Shown: positions 26,101-35,312, numbered from the stretch's first letter. The stretch: DNA of 64,000 bases from a virus (IMGVR_UViG_3300020214_000005:1-64000); one strand, 5' to 3'. Numbers and translations are program-made. Notes: a model not told the origin generated them from the letters alone.

Positions 26101-26932
26101 CTGCGACCGAAGATGGGGAGTGGAGCGTTGTTAGGGACGAGCAGGGCGAGGAGCGAACATGCGTAACGTCGCATCTTCGGGGAATCGTTTCTGGGACGAC
26201 GCCGAGCCGGGGCGAGGCTAGGCGCAGACGAGATTCAGCGGGGCGAGCAGGCCGCGAGGCATTGCGAGAGTGAATGGCGACGGACTTCAATCCCCGCGCG
26301 ACGGGCATGCGAGGCTGTGACTGGGCGGGGCTCTTGAGCACGGGCAGCGAGGGGCGAGTCGATAACGGGCCGCTGCTGCGGTCGCGAGGCGGCTGCAACG
26401 CGTCGCCGAAGTGAGCGCCGCCGCGTCGAATCCCGTTTCTTGACGAAGCCGAGTCGGGACGAGGCGAGGAAAGAATGGGGATTCAGTGTGAGTGCAGGCC
26501 GAGGGGCGAAGCGACGAGGTCTTGCACTAGGCGAGCCCGGAGCGGGGTCTGGCGCCGCGTTGGGGGCGTGCGGGGCGGGGACCGAGCGGGACAGCGGAGC
26601 GGAACGAAGCCTTGTGACCCCGCGCTGGGGGGGCTCAAGGCGGCAGTCGAACGGTCTACGGACCGCCTGCTTTGCGCTACCGGCCGACGAAGCCCGAACG
26701 GCGCAATCGGGTGACTGGTAGCCAAACGACGGGCACGGTAGTCGTGCGGTCTACTCAGTCACTCCGACGCAGAGCGAGGGGCGCAGCCGTCCGCAGGATG
26801 CGAGGACAGCCCGGTCACGCAAAGCCGGGGGAAGAGGACGTCAAGACGGCACGGATTTGACGAGTGAGACGGTGGAGCGGGACGGAGCGGGACTGAAGTT
26901 CTGGAGTCGAGGGAACGGAGCGTCGAGGTAGT

Positions 26933-27064
26933 TGCCGTCGTAGCGGTGGACCGAAGGGCTCACGCTATGCGAAGCACGACGGCAGTTACCCCGGTGACTG
27001 CGTATCCGTAAAGAACGAGCAGGACGCAGTCATTGCTCGTAGGCCCCCGACGGCCGGTCGTCGG
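26933..27064 (+). repeat. three consecutive hairpins
   Basis: TGCCGTCGT/ACGACGGCA (26933-26941 with 26976-26984), GACTGCGT/ACGCAGTC (26996-27003 with 27024-27031) and CCGACG/CGTCGG (27047-27052 with 27059-27064) follow each other without overlap. Confidence 0.65.
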
Positions 27065-27481
27065 ATTGAGCCGTCGCAGCGACGCGTTGCGAGAAGGACC
27101 CCGTCCGTCGCAGCAACTGGCCGAGACTCCGAGTCGGAGAACTTCAGTCGGCGTTGGTGTTGCCCTGCCCTGGTGTTGCCCTGCCCTGGTGTTGCCCTTG
27201 GTCTACCGACCGTCTCGGACGCAGTCGGAGGCCTAGCCGCCGGGAACGAGGACCGAGCGGTCGGGACTGAGCAACGACGCTCGTTACTCCGAGGAGCGAT
27301 GTAGAGAACGGCGAAAACATTGCAGCGTATAAGCGAGGACGAGGCGGCACGACGAAGTGAGTGACGGATCGCTGAGCGCCAGCGGTCAATGTTTATCGAG
27401 GCGAGGCTCGGCGCCGATGCCGGACCGATTCTCTACAAAAGCGACGAGGGGAATGGCGTCGTGGTCGCCCGTGCTGTGAGT

Positions 27482-28150
27482 CGGGACCGGGGACCGCGGA
27501 GCGGAACGAAGAACGGCGCCATCGGTGGGGGCGTCGGTCGAGAGTTACCGAACGGTTTGCGATGAAGTGTGTAGCGTCATTTCCTGACGACGATATCCGA
27601 GGAGGTGCTGCGGCCGAAGGCTGCACTCGCTAGGGACGTTCCGTTGTGGAGCACGACCACGGTAGTGCTCGCAACTGGAACGGCCCGTGGTGAGACCGAC
27701 GAGGAGCGGAGCCGGCTTGCCGGGAGGAGGAAGGAAAAGTGCGCAACATTCATAAGCAACGCTCGCACCAATCGGGTGTCGAGCAGGGAGGTCGGTGGAG
27801 CGGAGCGGGACCGGGGATCACCCGAGAGTGTTGTGGACCGCGGAACGGAACGAAGAACGGCGCCATCGGTGGGGCGTCGTTCGAGAGACCAAGCGATTCG
27901 CGTCAGGAGCATGGAAGCGTGCTATGACGACGAAGTCCGAGGAGGTGACATGGGAGGGATGCTCCGTCACGGGCTGGCGGCCACGGTAGCCAGCGTGACT
28001 GGAGTCAGCCCGTGAATGTGACCGACGAGGAGCGGAGCCGGCTCGCCGCGAGGAGGGAATAGCCTGCTGTAATGCCATGTAAGCGAAGATTGCGCCGTTG
28101 AGGCGTCGAGCAGCGAGGTCGGTGGAGAGGAGCGGGACTGTCGTGCGCAG
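27482..28150 (+). repeat. tandem duplication of a ~330-base unit
   Basis: Unit 1 (27482-27808) and unit 2 (27809-28150) share, in order: GGGACCGGGGA, ACCGCGGARCGGAACGAAG, AACGGCGCCATCGGTGGGG, GACGACGA-W-RTCCGAGGAGG, ACCGACGAGGAGCGGAGCC and GAGGTCGGTGGAG. ACCGAC near the start of the last part can pair with GTCGGT at its end. A partial copy of the GGGACCGCGGAGCG...CGGCGC part is at 22789. Confidence 0.7.
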
Positions 28151-30508
28151 GGAGCGAGGACGAGACGCTAGCCGACTTTCGTCGACTAGCAGGGGAAATG
28201 GCGACAGGTAATCGCTCAGTTTTCTCCGAACCGGGGCTTCTTTGCGACCAGGTTACCTGTCGTTATTGGCGTAGTCTGTCTGTCGACGAGAGGGCCGTGC
28301 TGGGGAGCGACGGAGCGAGCCGGGGCGAGCGAGTGAGCGTCCGCTAAGGCAGCGTTGTGAGCAGGGCGACGCAGGAGCCCTTGCGAAAGGCGAGGACGAG
28401 CGGGGTGGGTCGCCGCGTGAACGGTAAGCGGGCCTGACGGGGCGCGGGACTCTAGACCTGTTCTCGGTTTGCGATCCAGGTTCTAGGGACCGGAGGGAGC
28501 TAGTACGTGGGAGCGGAATAATTTCGGGACTGTAGACCGGGGAGACCGGCTTTCTTCACCGAACCACTGGCAGGTACTTTACTCAGGGAGCGATCGACAA
28601 GTCAAATGTGACAAAGAAAGCGTGTAGTCAATCTGTAACTCGTTTGGCGAGAATGTCGCGCTGGACTGCAGAGCGGCACGCGGCGCAGGACAAGCGGTCG
28701 TTCGAGCAAACGGTGATGATGGACGAAACTGCGTTCGTAGGAACGTTTTACTTTCGGGAGCGGAACTGGTAAAGATACCGAAAGTGGTGAGGTGACGGAG
28801 ACGGTCGGACTTTGGCTCGTCCGGGCAACCGGTACGGGACTCAGGAACAAGGCGGGCGCGTAGCGCCGACGCCCGCAGGGCGTCGATAAGTCGGTGCTGG
28901 GCCCGAGCCTTTGCGCAAGATGGGGAAGCGGAAGCGACCCCCATCGAGCGAGGGAACCGTCAAAGGGGACCGACGGAGCGAAGCGTGGTTTTTGCGAGGC
29001 CCACCACGATGAGGTCTATACGAATCGTTGTGGGATGAGCAACCGTCGGCGAGTGGAGCCGTAGCGAGGCGCCCGGCCGCATTCGTGGAACGAGGAGGAC
29101 GCACGGATGTGCGGACTCGGAGCGACGCAGAATGCGAAATGGCGGGCGTCGACGAGTGCGTGGCGGAGCGCTCTAAGGCGCGCAGCGAAGAGCGAGCAGC
29201 GAAGCGTCGGGCGAGCGACCCAGCAACGAGGAGATTGGCGTCGCGGAGAGGATTTACGAAGCACCGACCCGCCGGGGAGTTGGGTGAGGACCGGGCACGG
29301 GACTGGTGAGTTGGTGCTGGTGCTGGTGTTACCGCGGAGTCGTGTGAATGGTCGTTCGCAGGAAAACCGGACGAGCGTTACGAGCCGAGAGCGGAGCGTG
29401 TTCGCGCAGCGAACCGAGGCGTGGTAGCGAGGAGGTGTTATCCGGAGGACGCCGTTACACGACGAAGCGGGGCTTGAGAGCAGACCGCGTGTTATCGGCG
29501 TGGGTCGTTCGGGGGAGCGACGGTGTTTGGGTGTACGGAACAACCGGACGAGATCGTTGCGACGGCGGACGGCAGAGCGTTCGACGGAAAGCGTCGCTTT
29601 AGCGAGCGGCGGCGCGGGACCCTTCGGGTCTTAGCCGTTCCCAAAAGGACGCGGTCGCCTAGCACGGCGGGCGCAGCCGGAAATGACGAGGAGGATATTT
29701 CCGGACCTGCGGAGCGAACCATGGTGTAGCGGGCACCGGCACGGGGCACGCGGAACTACATGGTGAGCGTTGAGCCGGAGATCGGAGCCGCTCGCGGCGA
29801 GGACGGTTTTTCGTACTGCTTACAACACCGTAAAGCGCAGGGCCGGAGGACTCTGCGCCAAGCGAGAGCCGCACGTAGCGCGAACCGACGAGTTTGCAAC
29901 GAGGAGGCGAGGATGGCCGCAGGCTAACCGCAGAGCCCGCAGCGGAGCGGAGGGTTGGAAACGCGGAGAGAGGCGGCCGGCAACGAGACCCGCCCGCGGA
30001 GCGATCGAGCCTAAACGAGAGAGCGACGCGTAGCCGCCTGCGGAGAGCGAGCCGGGTCGGCAGGAAGCCGTGAGGGCGGGGTCCCTACGGATTCCCTTTG
30101 TCCGACGGTAGGTGAGCGAGGGTCGAGAGAGAACGGCGAGGGAGCCCCCATACCCGGGGAGGCGACCGAGTTGCCCACGGAGACACAGCGGGCGGTCGCC
30201 CGTGATGGGGGTCGGGACTGGGGAGCGCGCGTCGGCACCGAGCAGGTCAGGGGACGCGCGGAGCGCGGAACCGGACGATGAAGGGGCCGCGCGCGCGTCA
30301 TAATGTTTGCGTCTGGTTCAGCCCGATCGAAGTCGTCGGAGACGAGCGGAGCGGGGACGCAGTGAGTGGCGAGCCCGAGCGCGAGCCTGCGAGCAATCCG
30401 AGGGCGAGTGGCACCCGTCTAAACAACGGGTCCACTGAACCGACGCAAACCCCGAGCGCGTCCGCCGAAGAACTGGAGGAGCCGTCGCCAGCCGACGGCG
30501 ACCCAAGT

Positions 30509-30536
30509 AACTCGGCGAAGGGGTTCGCCGAGTTTT
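30509..30536 (+). terminator. intrinsic terminator near the end of the non-coding region
   Basis: AACTCGGCGAA, loop GGGG, TTCGCCGAGTT: a perfect 11-base-pair stem running into TTTT. It lies about 400 bases before the first gene of the right block and is oriented to end + strand transcription from the non-coding region. Confidence 0.75.
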
Positions 30537-30919
30537 CGAGGCGGCGGGCGAGGGGGGACCGCGAGCAGTCGGCGACGAGAAATCGGGACGAAGTCCTCGG
30601 TGTCTTTCTCGGCGCCGCTCAGGCGAGCGGGACCGGGGAATGCCCTTCCCCGAGGAGCAGCCGTTCGGGTAGTGGAACGGTTTGACGCGGACCACCGGTC
30701 CAGTCAAGACCCGGCGGCGGTCGCCCGTCGGAACCGCCGATCGGTTCCGCGCTTGGGTCCGGGTCGTCTCGTCGGCGGAGGCTCTCGAACGCCGCTTCAC
30801 GGACGACCTGGACTGGAGCGGCCCTTCGCCGCGAACCGGAGCCGTTCTGGAGTCCAGCGTGGGAATCCACCCCGGGGATTGGCGTTGTCGCGCGGCGTAG
30901 CCCGTCCGTGAGTTACGGG

Positions 30920-30948
30920 TTGTGGATTGGCTAGTTCCCCTGTATTCT
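30920..30948 (+). promoter_or_regulatory. leaderless promoter of 30957
   Basis: TTGTGG (30920-30925), 17 bases, TATTCT (30943-30948), then 8 bases to ATG 30957. Confidence 0.6.
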
Positions 30949-30956
30949 CTAACCGT

Positions 30957-31130
30957 ATGGCTACCACGAATAAATCTACATTCTTTTGGAGCTGCCCGAA
31001 GTGCGGGCAGGTCGCGAAGATCCACGTCCGGGCGACCGAGGTCGTGTGCCACAACAAGGACGCGCACAGCTCCACCCCCGTCGAGATGACGGTGGTGGAT
31101 GACGGCCCCGGCCGCCGCAAGCGGCGGTGA
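30957..31130 (+). CDS. small zinc-ribbon protein (57 aa)
   Basis: The product contains FWSCPKCGQVAKIHV and VVCHNKD, a probable zinc knuckle with C-x2-C and a later Cys/His, then a basic tail. The start is fixed by the promoter 8 bases upstream, excluding the longer frame from 30927. The stop lies in the operator at 31127-31140. Function unknown. Confidence 0.6.
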   Translation: MATTNKSTFFWSCPKCGQVAKIHVRATEVVCHNKDAHSSTPVEMTVVDDGPGRRKRR

Positions 31131-31180
31131 CAAACGTCACACCACTAGGGGTTGTCACCCACAAGGATGGGCGATAGTTT
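31127..31180 (+). promoter_or_regulatory. operator and leaderless promoter of 31189
   Basis: GTGA-N6-TCAC (31127-31140), 11 bases, TTGTCA (31152-31157), 17 bases, TAGTTT (31175-31180), then 8 bases to ATG 31189. Same arrangement as the divergent promoters at 36250 and 38465. Confidence 0.65.
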
Positions 31181-31188
31181 CGTCTGGC

Positions 31189-31494
31189 ATGGGACACACG
31201 ACGGGTCACGGCCTGGGGACCACCTACAGGGCCGACGCGTTCAAGACGCTCGGCCGGAACGCCAGCGAGAGCGGATGGCTCAGGGAGCGCGTGGCCAAGT
31301 ACGAATCGACGCGGCGATCGGAGCTGCTCGGGTGGGTCATATCGATGATCTCGGAGCACGGCGAGCACGGCGACGGAACGATCGACTGGGTCGAGGCGTG
31401 GAGCGACGACCCCGACGAGGACTGGAGCCTCGGGGCCGAGGCGAACGCGGAGACGATCCAGGAGGCCGCCGAGCAGATGCTGGAGGATTTCTGA
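31189..31494 (+). CDS. hypothetical acidic protein (101 aa)
   Basis: First gene of the operon 31189-33176. A helical N-terminal half (RERVAKYESTRRSELLGWVI) precedes an Asp/Glu-rich C-terminus. The leaderless ATG is set by the promoter. No family was recognised. Confidence 0.6.
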   Translation: MGHTTGHGLGTTYRADAFKTLGRNASESGWLRERVAKYESTRRSELLGWVISMISEHGEHGDGTIDWVEAWSDDPDEDWSLGAEANAETIQEAAEQMLEDF

Positions 31495-31661
31495 TGAGCG
31501 CGTGGAGGGTGCAGTTCGCGGGGGACTACTTCGTGACGACGACGACCGTCTACGCCGCCGACGAGGAGCAGGCCGAGATCGCGGCCTCCAGGATCCTCAA
31601 GGAGTACTACGGCTGGGACATGGACGGGGTGGCCAACGAGATCGAGGCGGAGGAGCTGTGA
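31494..31661 (+). CDS. small hypothetical protein (55 aa)
   Basis: ATG shares its A with the upstream TGA. The N-terminal beta-like stretch (WRVQFAGDYFVTTTTVYAAD) followed by a helix resembles very small phage accessory proteins; no name can be given. Confidence 0.6.
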   Translation: MSAWRVQFAGDYFVTTTTVYAADEEQAEIAASRILKEYYGWDMDGVANEIEAEEL

Positions 31662-31807
31662 GCCTGCTCGCGTTCCTGCCCGCCATCGGGCTCAGCTGCC
31701 TGGTCGGCATGGCGTACCTCGTCGGCAAGGACAAGGGCGCGAGGGACGAGAGGGACAGGCAGGCCGTGCGCAGGGCGTACGGGATGCGCCGGGGGGACGA
31801 CCGATGA
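31658..31807 (+). CDS. 49-residue membrane protein
   Basis: GTG start in a GTGA overlap. One hydrophobic helix (LLAFLPAIGLSCLVGMAYLV) precedes a strongly basic tail, which suggests an N-out single-pass protein. Confidence 0.55.
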   Translation: MSLLAFLPAIGLSCLVGMAYLVGKDKGARDERDRQAVRRAYGMRRGDDR

Positions 31808-31977
31808 CCGTGATCAACGAGACCCACGTGATCAACGAGCTCTGCAGGGTCGCCAGGGAACGCTACGGCGACAACGCCGTCGAGGCCCTGGTCGGCGCGC
31901 TGGCGAGCGTCTGCACACCCGAGCAACTCGAGACGCTGCTGACCCGCTGGCGGGCGCGGGTGCAGGAACGCAAATGA
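31804..31977 (+). CDS. small protein, paralogue of the 39851 N-terminus
   Basis: A 57-residue product. Its core NAVEALVGALASV closely matches NAVEYLVGALASV in the protein at 39851-40285, so the two share a small helical domain. ATGA overlaps on both sides. Function unknown. Confidence 0.6.
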   Translation: MTVINETHVINELCRVARERYGDNAVEALVGALASVCTPEQLETLLTRWRARVQERK

Positions 31978-32186
31978 CCCTCGACGTGGGGACGATGCGC
32001 GACGCCCTGATGGGCAGGAGGATCAGGCTCGTCGCCACCGACGACCCCTGGACGAGGCTCCGCTCCGGCGAGGAGGGCGTCGTCACGGCCGTGGACTGCA
32101 CGGGGACCGTGCACGTGCGCTGGGACTCGGGCGGGCACCTCGGGCTGGTCGAGGAGGCGGGCGACCGCTTCGTGGTCGTGGACTGA
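31974..32186 (+). CDS. DUF4314-like protein
   Basis: A 70-residue protein in which GRRIRLVATDDPWTRLRSGE, GVVTAVDCTGTVHVRWDSGG and a final FVVVD follow the DUF4314 pattern (a small SH3-like beta barrel common in phages). Role unknown. Confidence 0.65.
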   Translation: MTLDVGTMRDALMGRRIRLVATDDPWTRLRSGEEGVVTAVDCTGTVHVRWDSGGHLGLVEEAGDRFVVVD

Positions 32187-32196
32187 CGGGGACGCC

Positions 32197-32520
32197 ATGA
32201 AGAAAGCCGTGAAGATAACCACGCGCGGGCAGATCACGATCTTCGACCTGGGCCTGAACGAGCTCGAGCAGCTCCAACGGGCGGTCGGGGGCTACGTCCA
32301 GGCCGTGAACCTGAACGACGACGTCACGCTCTGGTGCAACGAGGAGGGCAAGATACACGGCCTCCCGCACAACGCCATGGCGCAGAGGCTCTGGGACAGG
32401 ACCTTCGGGGCGGACACGGACCACATCGTGGGCGACGTCGTGCTGACGGGCCTCGCCGACGACGGCGAGACGACGGGCCTGACCGACGAGCAGATGGACG
32501 CGTGGGTGGTCAGGCCGTGA
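32197..32520 (+). CDS. DUF3846-like protein
   Basis: A 107-residue protein with the DUF3846 order: ELEQLQRAVGGYVQAVNL, LWCNEEGKIHGLPHNAMA and HIVGDVVLTG. This family occurs widely in phages and mobile elements; its function is not established. ATG follows GGGGACGCC. Confidence 0.65.
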   Translation: MKKAVKITTRGQITIFDLGLNELEQLQRAVGGYVQAVNLNDDVTLWCNEEGKIHGLPHNAMAQRLWDRTFGADTDHIVGDVVLTGLADDGETTGLTDEQMDAWVVRP

Positions 32521-32858
32521 GCACCTCGCTCGGTTACCTCGTGAACTCGCTCACCGGGGAATCGGTTCCGCTGGAGCGGTGCCTGGTGATCGTGGGCTCG
32601 GGCGCGGGCCGCCCGATCGTCTGCGACAAGACCAACGGCATCCACTACCAGACGGACCCCGCGTGGGTGTTCGTCGAGGGGGCGGACGACTCGGCGGCCG
32701 GGATGATGAACCACCCCTCGTTCCGACTGGAGATGAAGGGCAAGGCGGTGCGGAGCGGGCAGGACCTCGCCGTGCTGGCCAACCTCGGGAAGTGGAACAC
32801 CCTGCTCGAGACGATAGAGAAGATGTCAAGGACCGGAGGAACGAATGGAAGAGACTGA
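32517..32858 (+). CDS. hypothetical protein (113 aa)
   Basis: GTG start overlapping the DUF3846 stop. A beta-rich N-terminal half (CLVIVGSGAGRPIVCDKTNG) and a helical end; no known domain. Confidence 0.6.
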   Translation: MSTSLGYLVNSLTGESVPLERCLVIVGSGAGRPIVCDKTNGIHYQTDPAWVFVEGADDSAAGMMNHPSFRLEMKGKAVRSGQDLAVLANLGKWNTLLETIEKMSRTGGTNGRD

Positions 32859-33120
32859 ACTGACGCGCGTGGAGGACCTGGTGGGCGCGCGCGAGATCGC
32901 CGAGAGGCTGAACTGCACCAGCAGCAAGACGGTGCACGGGTGGCACAAGCACCACGCGGACTTCCCGGTCCCGGTCAAGCAGCTGTCCATGGGCATCATC
33001 TGGGACTGGAGGGAGATCGAGCAGTGGCACGAGAGGTTCGAGCGCAGGAAGACCGCCAACTGGAGGACCACCGGGCGGACGAGCTACAAGGACGCGGGAG
33101 TCCCGGCGGTCGCCAGCTGA
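32845..33120 (+). CDS. helix-turn-helix DNA-binding protein (AlpA/MerR-like)
   Basis: A 91-residue protein with VEDLVGAREIAERLNCTSSK followed by VHGWHKHHADFPVPVKQL and WDWREIEQWHERF. This matches the small excisionase/AlpA-type winged HTH layout that binds one short DNA site. Probable regulator or excisionase; no integrase is in the window. It overlaps the previous gene by 14 bases. Confidence 0.7.
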   Translation: MEETELTRVEDLVGAREIAERLNCTSSKTVHGWHKHHADFPVPVKQLSMGIIWDWREIEQWHERFERRKTANWRTTGRTSYKDAGVPAVAS

Positions 33121-33176
33121 TGGAGATCCTCACGTTCTTCACGTTCTGCGTCTTCGTGGTCTGGCTCTGGAGCTAG
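33120..33176 (+). CDS. 18-residue hydrophobic microprotein, copy 1
   Basis: MEILTFFTFCVFVVWLWS, encoded from an ATG that shares its A with the upstream TGA (TGATG). Two further copies of the same length and pattern are at 41317 and 48278, also with TGATG coupling. One short membrane helix ending in W-L-W-S; function unknown. Confidence 0.65.
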   Translation: MEILTFFTFCVFVVWLWS

Positions 33177-33367
33177 AACAGCGACTCCTGCGATGCGACC
33201 ACCCTGCCGCTCTCGCAGCATATCCTGTGCGCGTAGATGAACCTCTCCTGGACCCCCATGGCGCCGCTCGTCTTGCCCACCGGGAGCCAGCACTCCACCC
33301 TGCGGGCCACCCCGGAGGCCTTCACGTCGGCGATTACGATGTCGCAAAAGAAGCACCTGTACTGCAC
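33173..33367 (-). CDS. zinc-knuckle small protein (64 aa)
   Basis: The product begins MQYRCFFCDIVIADV and later has AHRICCESGR, a plausible C-x2-C plus H/C-C zinc site. GTG start 33367 lies 6 bases after TATAGT, a -10-like box, suggesting a leaderless mRNA. Its stop overlaps the microprotein stop (CTAG). Confidence 0.55.
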   Translation of the reverse strand: MQYRCFFCDIVIADVKASGVARRVECWLPVGKTSGAMGVQERFIYAHRICCESGRVVASQESLF

Positions 33368-33393
33368 ACCGAGACTATAACGCGAGGTAGGAA

Positions 33394-33699
33394 ATGGAAG
33401 AGAAAATGACGCCCGAGGAGATCCTGCAGGACCTCGTCGCGCTCCTGCGCGAGAGCTACTGGCACGGGCCGGTGACGGGGGCGGAGGCGATGCGAGACAT
33501 ATGGTCGGAATTCGCCGACAACAGGGAGGGCTTCGAGGAGACGGCGCGCGACATGTCCGTCAGCGTCGACGACTTCCACCGGGCCGCGAACGTGCTGGCG
33601 GACTGGCTGAGGACCAACGGGATGATGGACAGGAGCCCGCTGGGGGCGTCGGCGGACATACGCAAGGAAAAGCTGAAATTCCCGGAACACAGCAAGTGA
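33394..33699 (+). CDS. hypothetical protein (101 aa)
   Basis: A helical acidic product with MTPEEILQDLVALLRESYWH and a second helical pair. Ribosome site GAGGTAGGAA precedes ATG 33394. No family was recognised. Confidence 0.6.
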   Translation: MEEKMTPEEILQDLVALLRESYWHGPVTGAEAMRDIWSEFADNREGFEETARDMSVSVDDFHRAANVLADWLRTNGMMDRSPLGASADIRKEKLKFPEHSK

Positions 33700-34216
33700 G
33701 CACCCCGGGCCCCGGGGCGTCGACGCGCCGTTCCTGAGTCCAGCCCGCCGCGGACGAAACCCGGGAAACGACGAAAAAGGCGAAAAAGGCGAAAAACGGG
33801 ACCGCGGAGCCGCGGGCCGAGAAGATCAAAAAGGCCGCCGACGGCCAGGACGCACCGTTCGCGCCGTTCCGGAGTCCAGCCCGTCGCGCCGACGCGCGGA
33901 AGCCCCACCAGACCTTCGCCGGAAGCCGTCTCGACACCGGTCGCGACGCACGCGCGACGAAACCAGCGAAGACGGGACCGGGGAGCGCCGCGTCCCCCGA
34001 AGACGGGACCGGGGAGCGCCGCGTCCCCGGGATGTCAGTCGACGTGCGAAAAACGCCCAGGTTACGATCGACTCGGCGCGCGCCGTTCCGGAGTCCAGCG
34101 GGAGTGCGCGGAAGAAAGAAACCGTCGGGACCGCGGAACGGGGCGCGCCGCGCGCGCTTGCCTTGGTATCCCGACGGTGGCGGAAGAGCCGGTGGCCGCC
34201 GGGGCGGCCCGGGGGG
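33700..34216 (+). repeat. non-coding stretch with A-B-C intergenic elements
   Basis: About 520 bases without a gene. Box A (TTCYGGAGTCCAGC) is at 33730, 33866 and 34085; box B (GGGACCGCGGA or GGGACCGGGGA) near 33799, 33973, 34006 and 34126; box C (CGACGGTGGCGGA) at 34172. In the last copy CCGTTCCG (34083-34090) pairs with CGGAACGG (34134-34141), and GTCC with GGAC inside it. Confidence 0.7.
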
Positions 34217-34642
34217 TCAGAGGTACTTCGCCACCGAGTTGTAGGTGCTCGCGCTCACCGTCTGATCGTCCGTGAGCCTGAGCACCCGGATCGCCTGCGA
34301 AATCTCCTCGACCTCCCGCCTGTACTCGTAATCTTGGTAGGTCTCGGGGGCTTCCGGCTCCTCCGGGAGCGACCCGGCGGGCAGCAACACGACCACGTTG
34401 AACCCGATCTTGTTCCCGCGCTCCTTCGACCTGTCGTAGTAGGCCAGCCTCGACGCCTCCCCGACCTCGACCTTGCCCGCCCTGACGAGCTTGACGACCG
34501 CGCGGTTGTACGCCTCGATCGCCTTGTCGTACTCGGCCTGTTCCCTTCCTCTGTTCTTGTAGCGGGCGTGCCGCTCGGCAAGACCCTTCTCGAGGTGAGA
34601 AATGAGAACGCTCGTTTTCACCTTTACCCTCACTGTGGACAT
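34217..34642 (-). CDS. hypothetical protein (141 aa)
   Basis: A basic helical N-terminus (LEKGLAERHARYKNRGREQA) precedes a beta/helix body. ATG 34642 follows AGGGAGG; the promoter at 34668-34696 would give an 18-base leader and excludes the longer frame. No family was recognised. Confidence 0.6.
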   Translation of the reverse strand: MSTVRVKVKTSVLISHLEKGLAERHARYKNRGREQAEYDKAIEAYNRAVVKLVRAGKVEVGEASRLAYYDRSKERGNKIGFNVVVLLPAGSLPEEPEAPETYQDYEYRREVEEISQAIRVLRLTDDQTVSASTYNSVAKYL

Positions 34643-34667
34643 TGCTGCCTCCCTTTTCCTGCCAACC

Positions 34668-34723
34668 ACGCTACGGACGAACCTAGCACCTTACAACCCA
34701 CAAGGGTGTGATCCACGTCACGC
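34668..34723 (-). promoter_or_regulatory. operator and promoter of 34642
   Basis: On the minus strand: TTGTAA (34696-34691), 17 bases, TAGCGT (34673-34668). GTGTGA-N6-TCACGC (34706-34723) lies 9 bases upstream of the -35 box. Confidence 0.65.
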
Positions 34724-34763
34724 GGCGGGCCGGGGGCGGCCGGGGCGGGTTGCGCGCGGGGCG

Positions 34764-34822
34764 CTCAGCTCCGGAGTCCAGCGCGTCGGGGCGCGGCGGC
34801 GACCGGGGGCGGGACCGCGGAT
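34764..34822 (+). repeat. A-B element without C
   Basis: Box A (AGCTCCGGAGTCCAGC, 34767) and box B (GGGACCGCGGA, 34811) lie between two minus-strand genes, in the same orientation as the other copies. Confidence 0.6.
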
Positions 34823-34868
34823 TTGCCGCGGGACGGCACGGCCGTACGCCGGTGGCCGCCGGGGCGCG

Positions 34869-35096
34869 CTATTGCTCCGGGTCCCCCAGCGCGAACTGCT
34901 CGAGGGCCGCCATCGGGTTGAGGCCCTCGGTGAAGGCGAGTTGCTCCCAGTCGACCTGCGCGTCCCCGGGCGAGTACCCGCCCCCGCGGATCGAGTCGAG
35001 CATCCCCCGGTAATAGTGGATCGCCCGCTCCAACTCGTGGGCGAGGTCCTCCAGGTCCTCCTGTTGCTTCTCGGAGAGAGGGTTGTCGTTTTCCAT
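34869..35096 (-). CDS. hypothetical helical protein (75 aa)
   Basis: The product has EKQQEDLEDLAHELERAIHY, probably a helical hairpin. ATG 35096 lies 7 bases after the -10 box of the promoter at 35104-35132, so it is leaderless. Confidence 0.6.
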   Translation of the reverse strand: MENDNPLSEKQQEDLEDLAHELERAIHYYRGMLDSIRGGGYSPGDAQVDWEQLAFTEGLNPMAALEQFALGDPEQ

Positions 35097-35103
35097 GCCC
35101 CGA

Positions 35104-35132
35104 ACGCTATCGCCACTTCTTGCGAGTTGCAA
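35104..35132 (-). promoter_or_regulatory. leaderless promoter of 35096
   Basis: On the minus strand: TTGCAA (35132-35127), 17 bases, TAGCGT (35109-35104), then 7 bases to ATG. Confidence 0.7.
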
Positions 35133-35192
35133 CCAACAAGATGCGGCCCTCGGGTAGATCCGCGCCGCGCACGCGGCGGCGACCCGCGGCGC

Positions 35193-35312
35193 GCTCCGGA
35201 GTCCAGCGCGTCGCGCGCGTCCCCGCGGAGGGTTGCGGCGCCCGTCACGGGTCGTCGGGACCGCGGAACGAAACGCGCCGCGGGGGGCTTGCGGGTGCGA
35301 CGGTGGCGGATG
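35193..35312 (+). repeat. A-B-C intergenic element
   Basis: Box A at 35193, box B at 35256 and box C at 35298, in that order. CGGCGCG before box A can pair with CGCGCCG after box B. Confidence 0.7.

Larger units (their letters stand above)
22582..28460 (+). repeat. GCGAGCAGGGCGC...GGGCGGGACTC repeat family
   Basis: A bipartite unit of about 100 bases: AGCGTGCGAGCAGGGCGC, CCCTTGCGAGAGGCGAG, a variable part, then CCCCGCGTGG, GGCATGCGAGGCGCCGACTG and GGCGGGACTC. Clear copies start near 22582, 23182, 23488, 23838, 26230 and 28350, with the first half alone near 22028 and 24985. The GGGCGC...GCCC core can form a short hairpin. Confidence 0.7.
17530..30910 (+). ncRNA. 13 kb gene-free region, probable giant structured RNA(s)
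   Basis: No frame here has codon structure, ribosome sites or recognisable protein motifs; all open frames are Arg/Ser/Ala-rich by-products. The + strand is rich in G and A and poor in T (3 T in 19501-19560, 5 in 25441-25500). It is filled with recurring words (GAGCGGAGCG, GGGACCGGGGA, CGAAGTGC) and inverted repeats. Several hairpin families change both sides of a stem while the loop stays constant, the mark of selected RNA structure. A classic terminator lies at 30509-30536. The promoter was not found. It could also be several tandem RNAs, or degenerate repeat DNA. Confidence 0.5.

Noticed and set aside
17800-30300. Many open frames of 60-330 residues in the non-coding region
   Set aside because: All are Arg/Ser/Ala/Gly-rich, overlap on both strands, lack start signals and follow the repeat words, not codons.
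17530-30910. Group II intron, retron or DGR
   Set aside because: No reverse transcriptase frame and no recognisable domain V or template/variable repeat pair.
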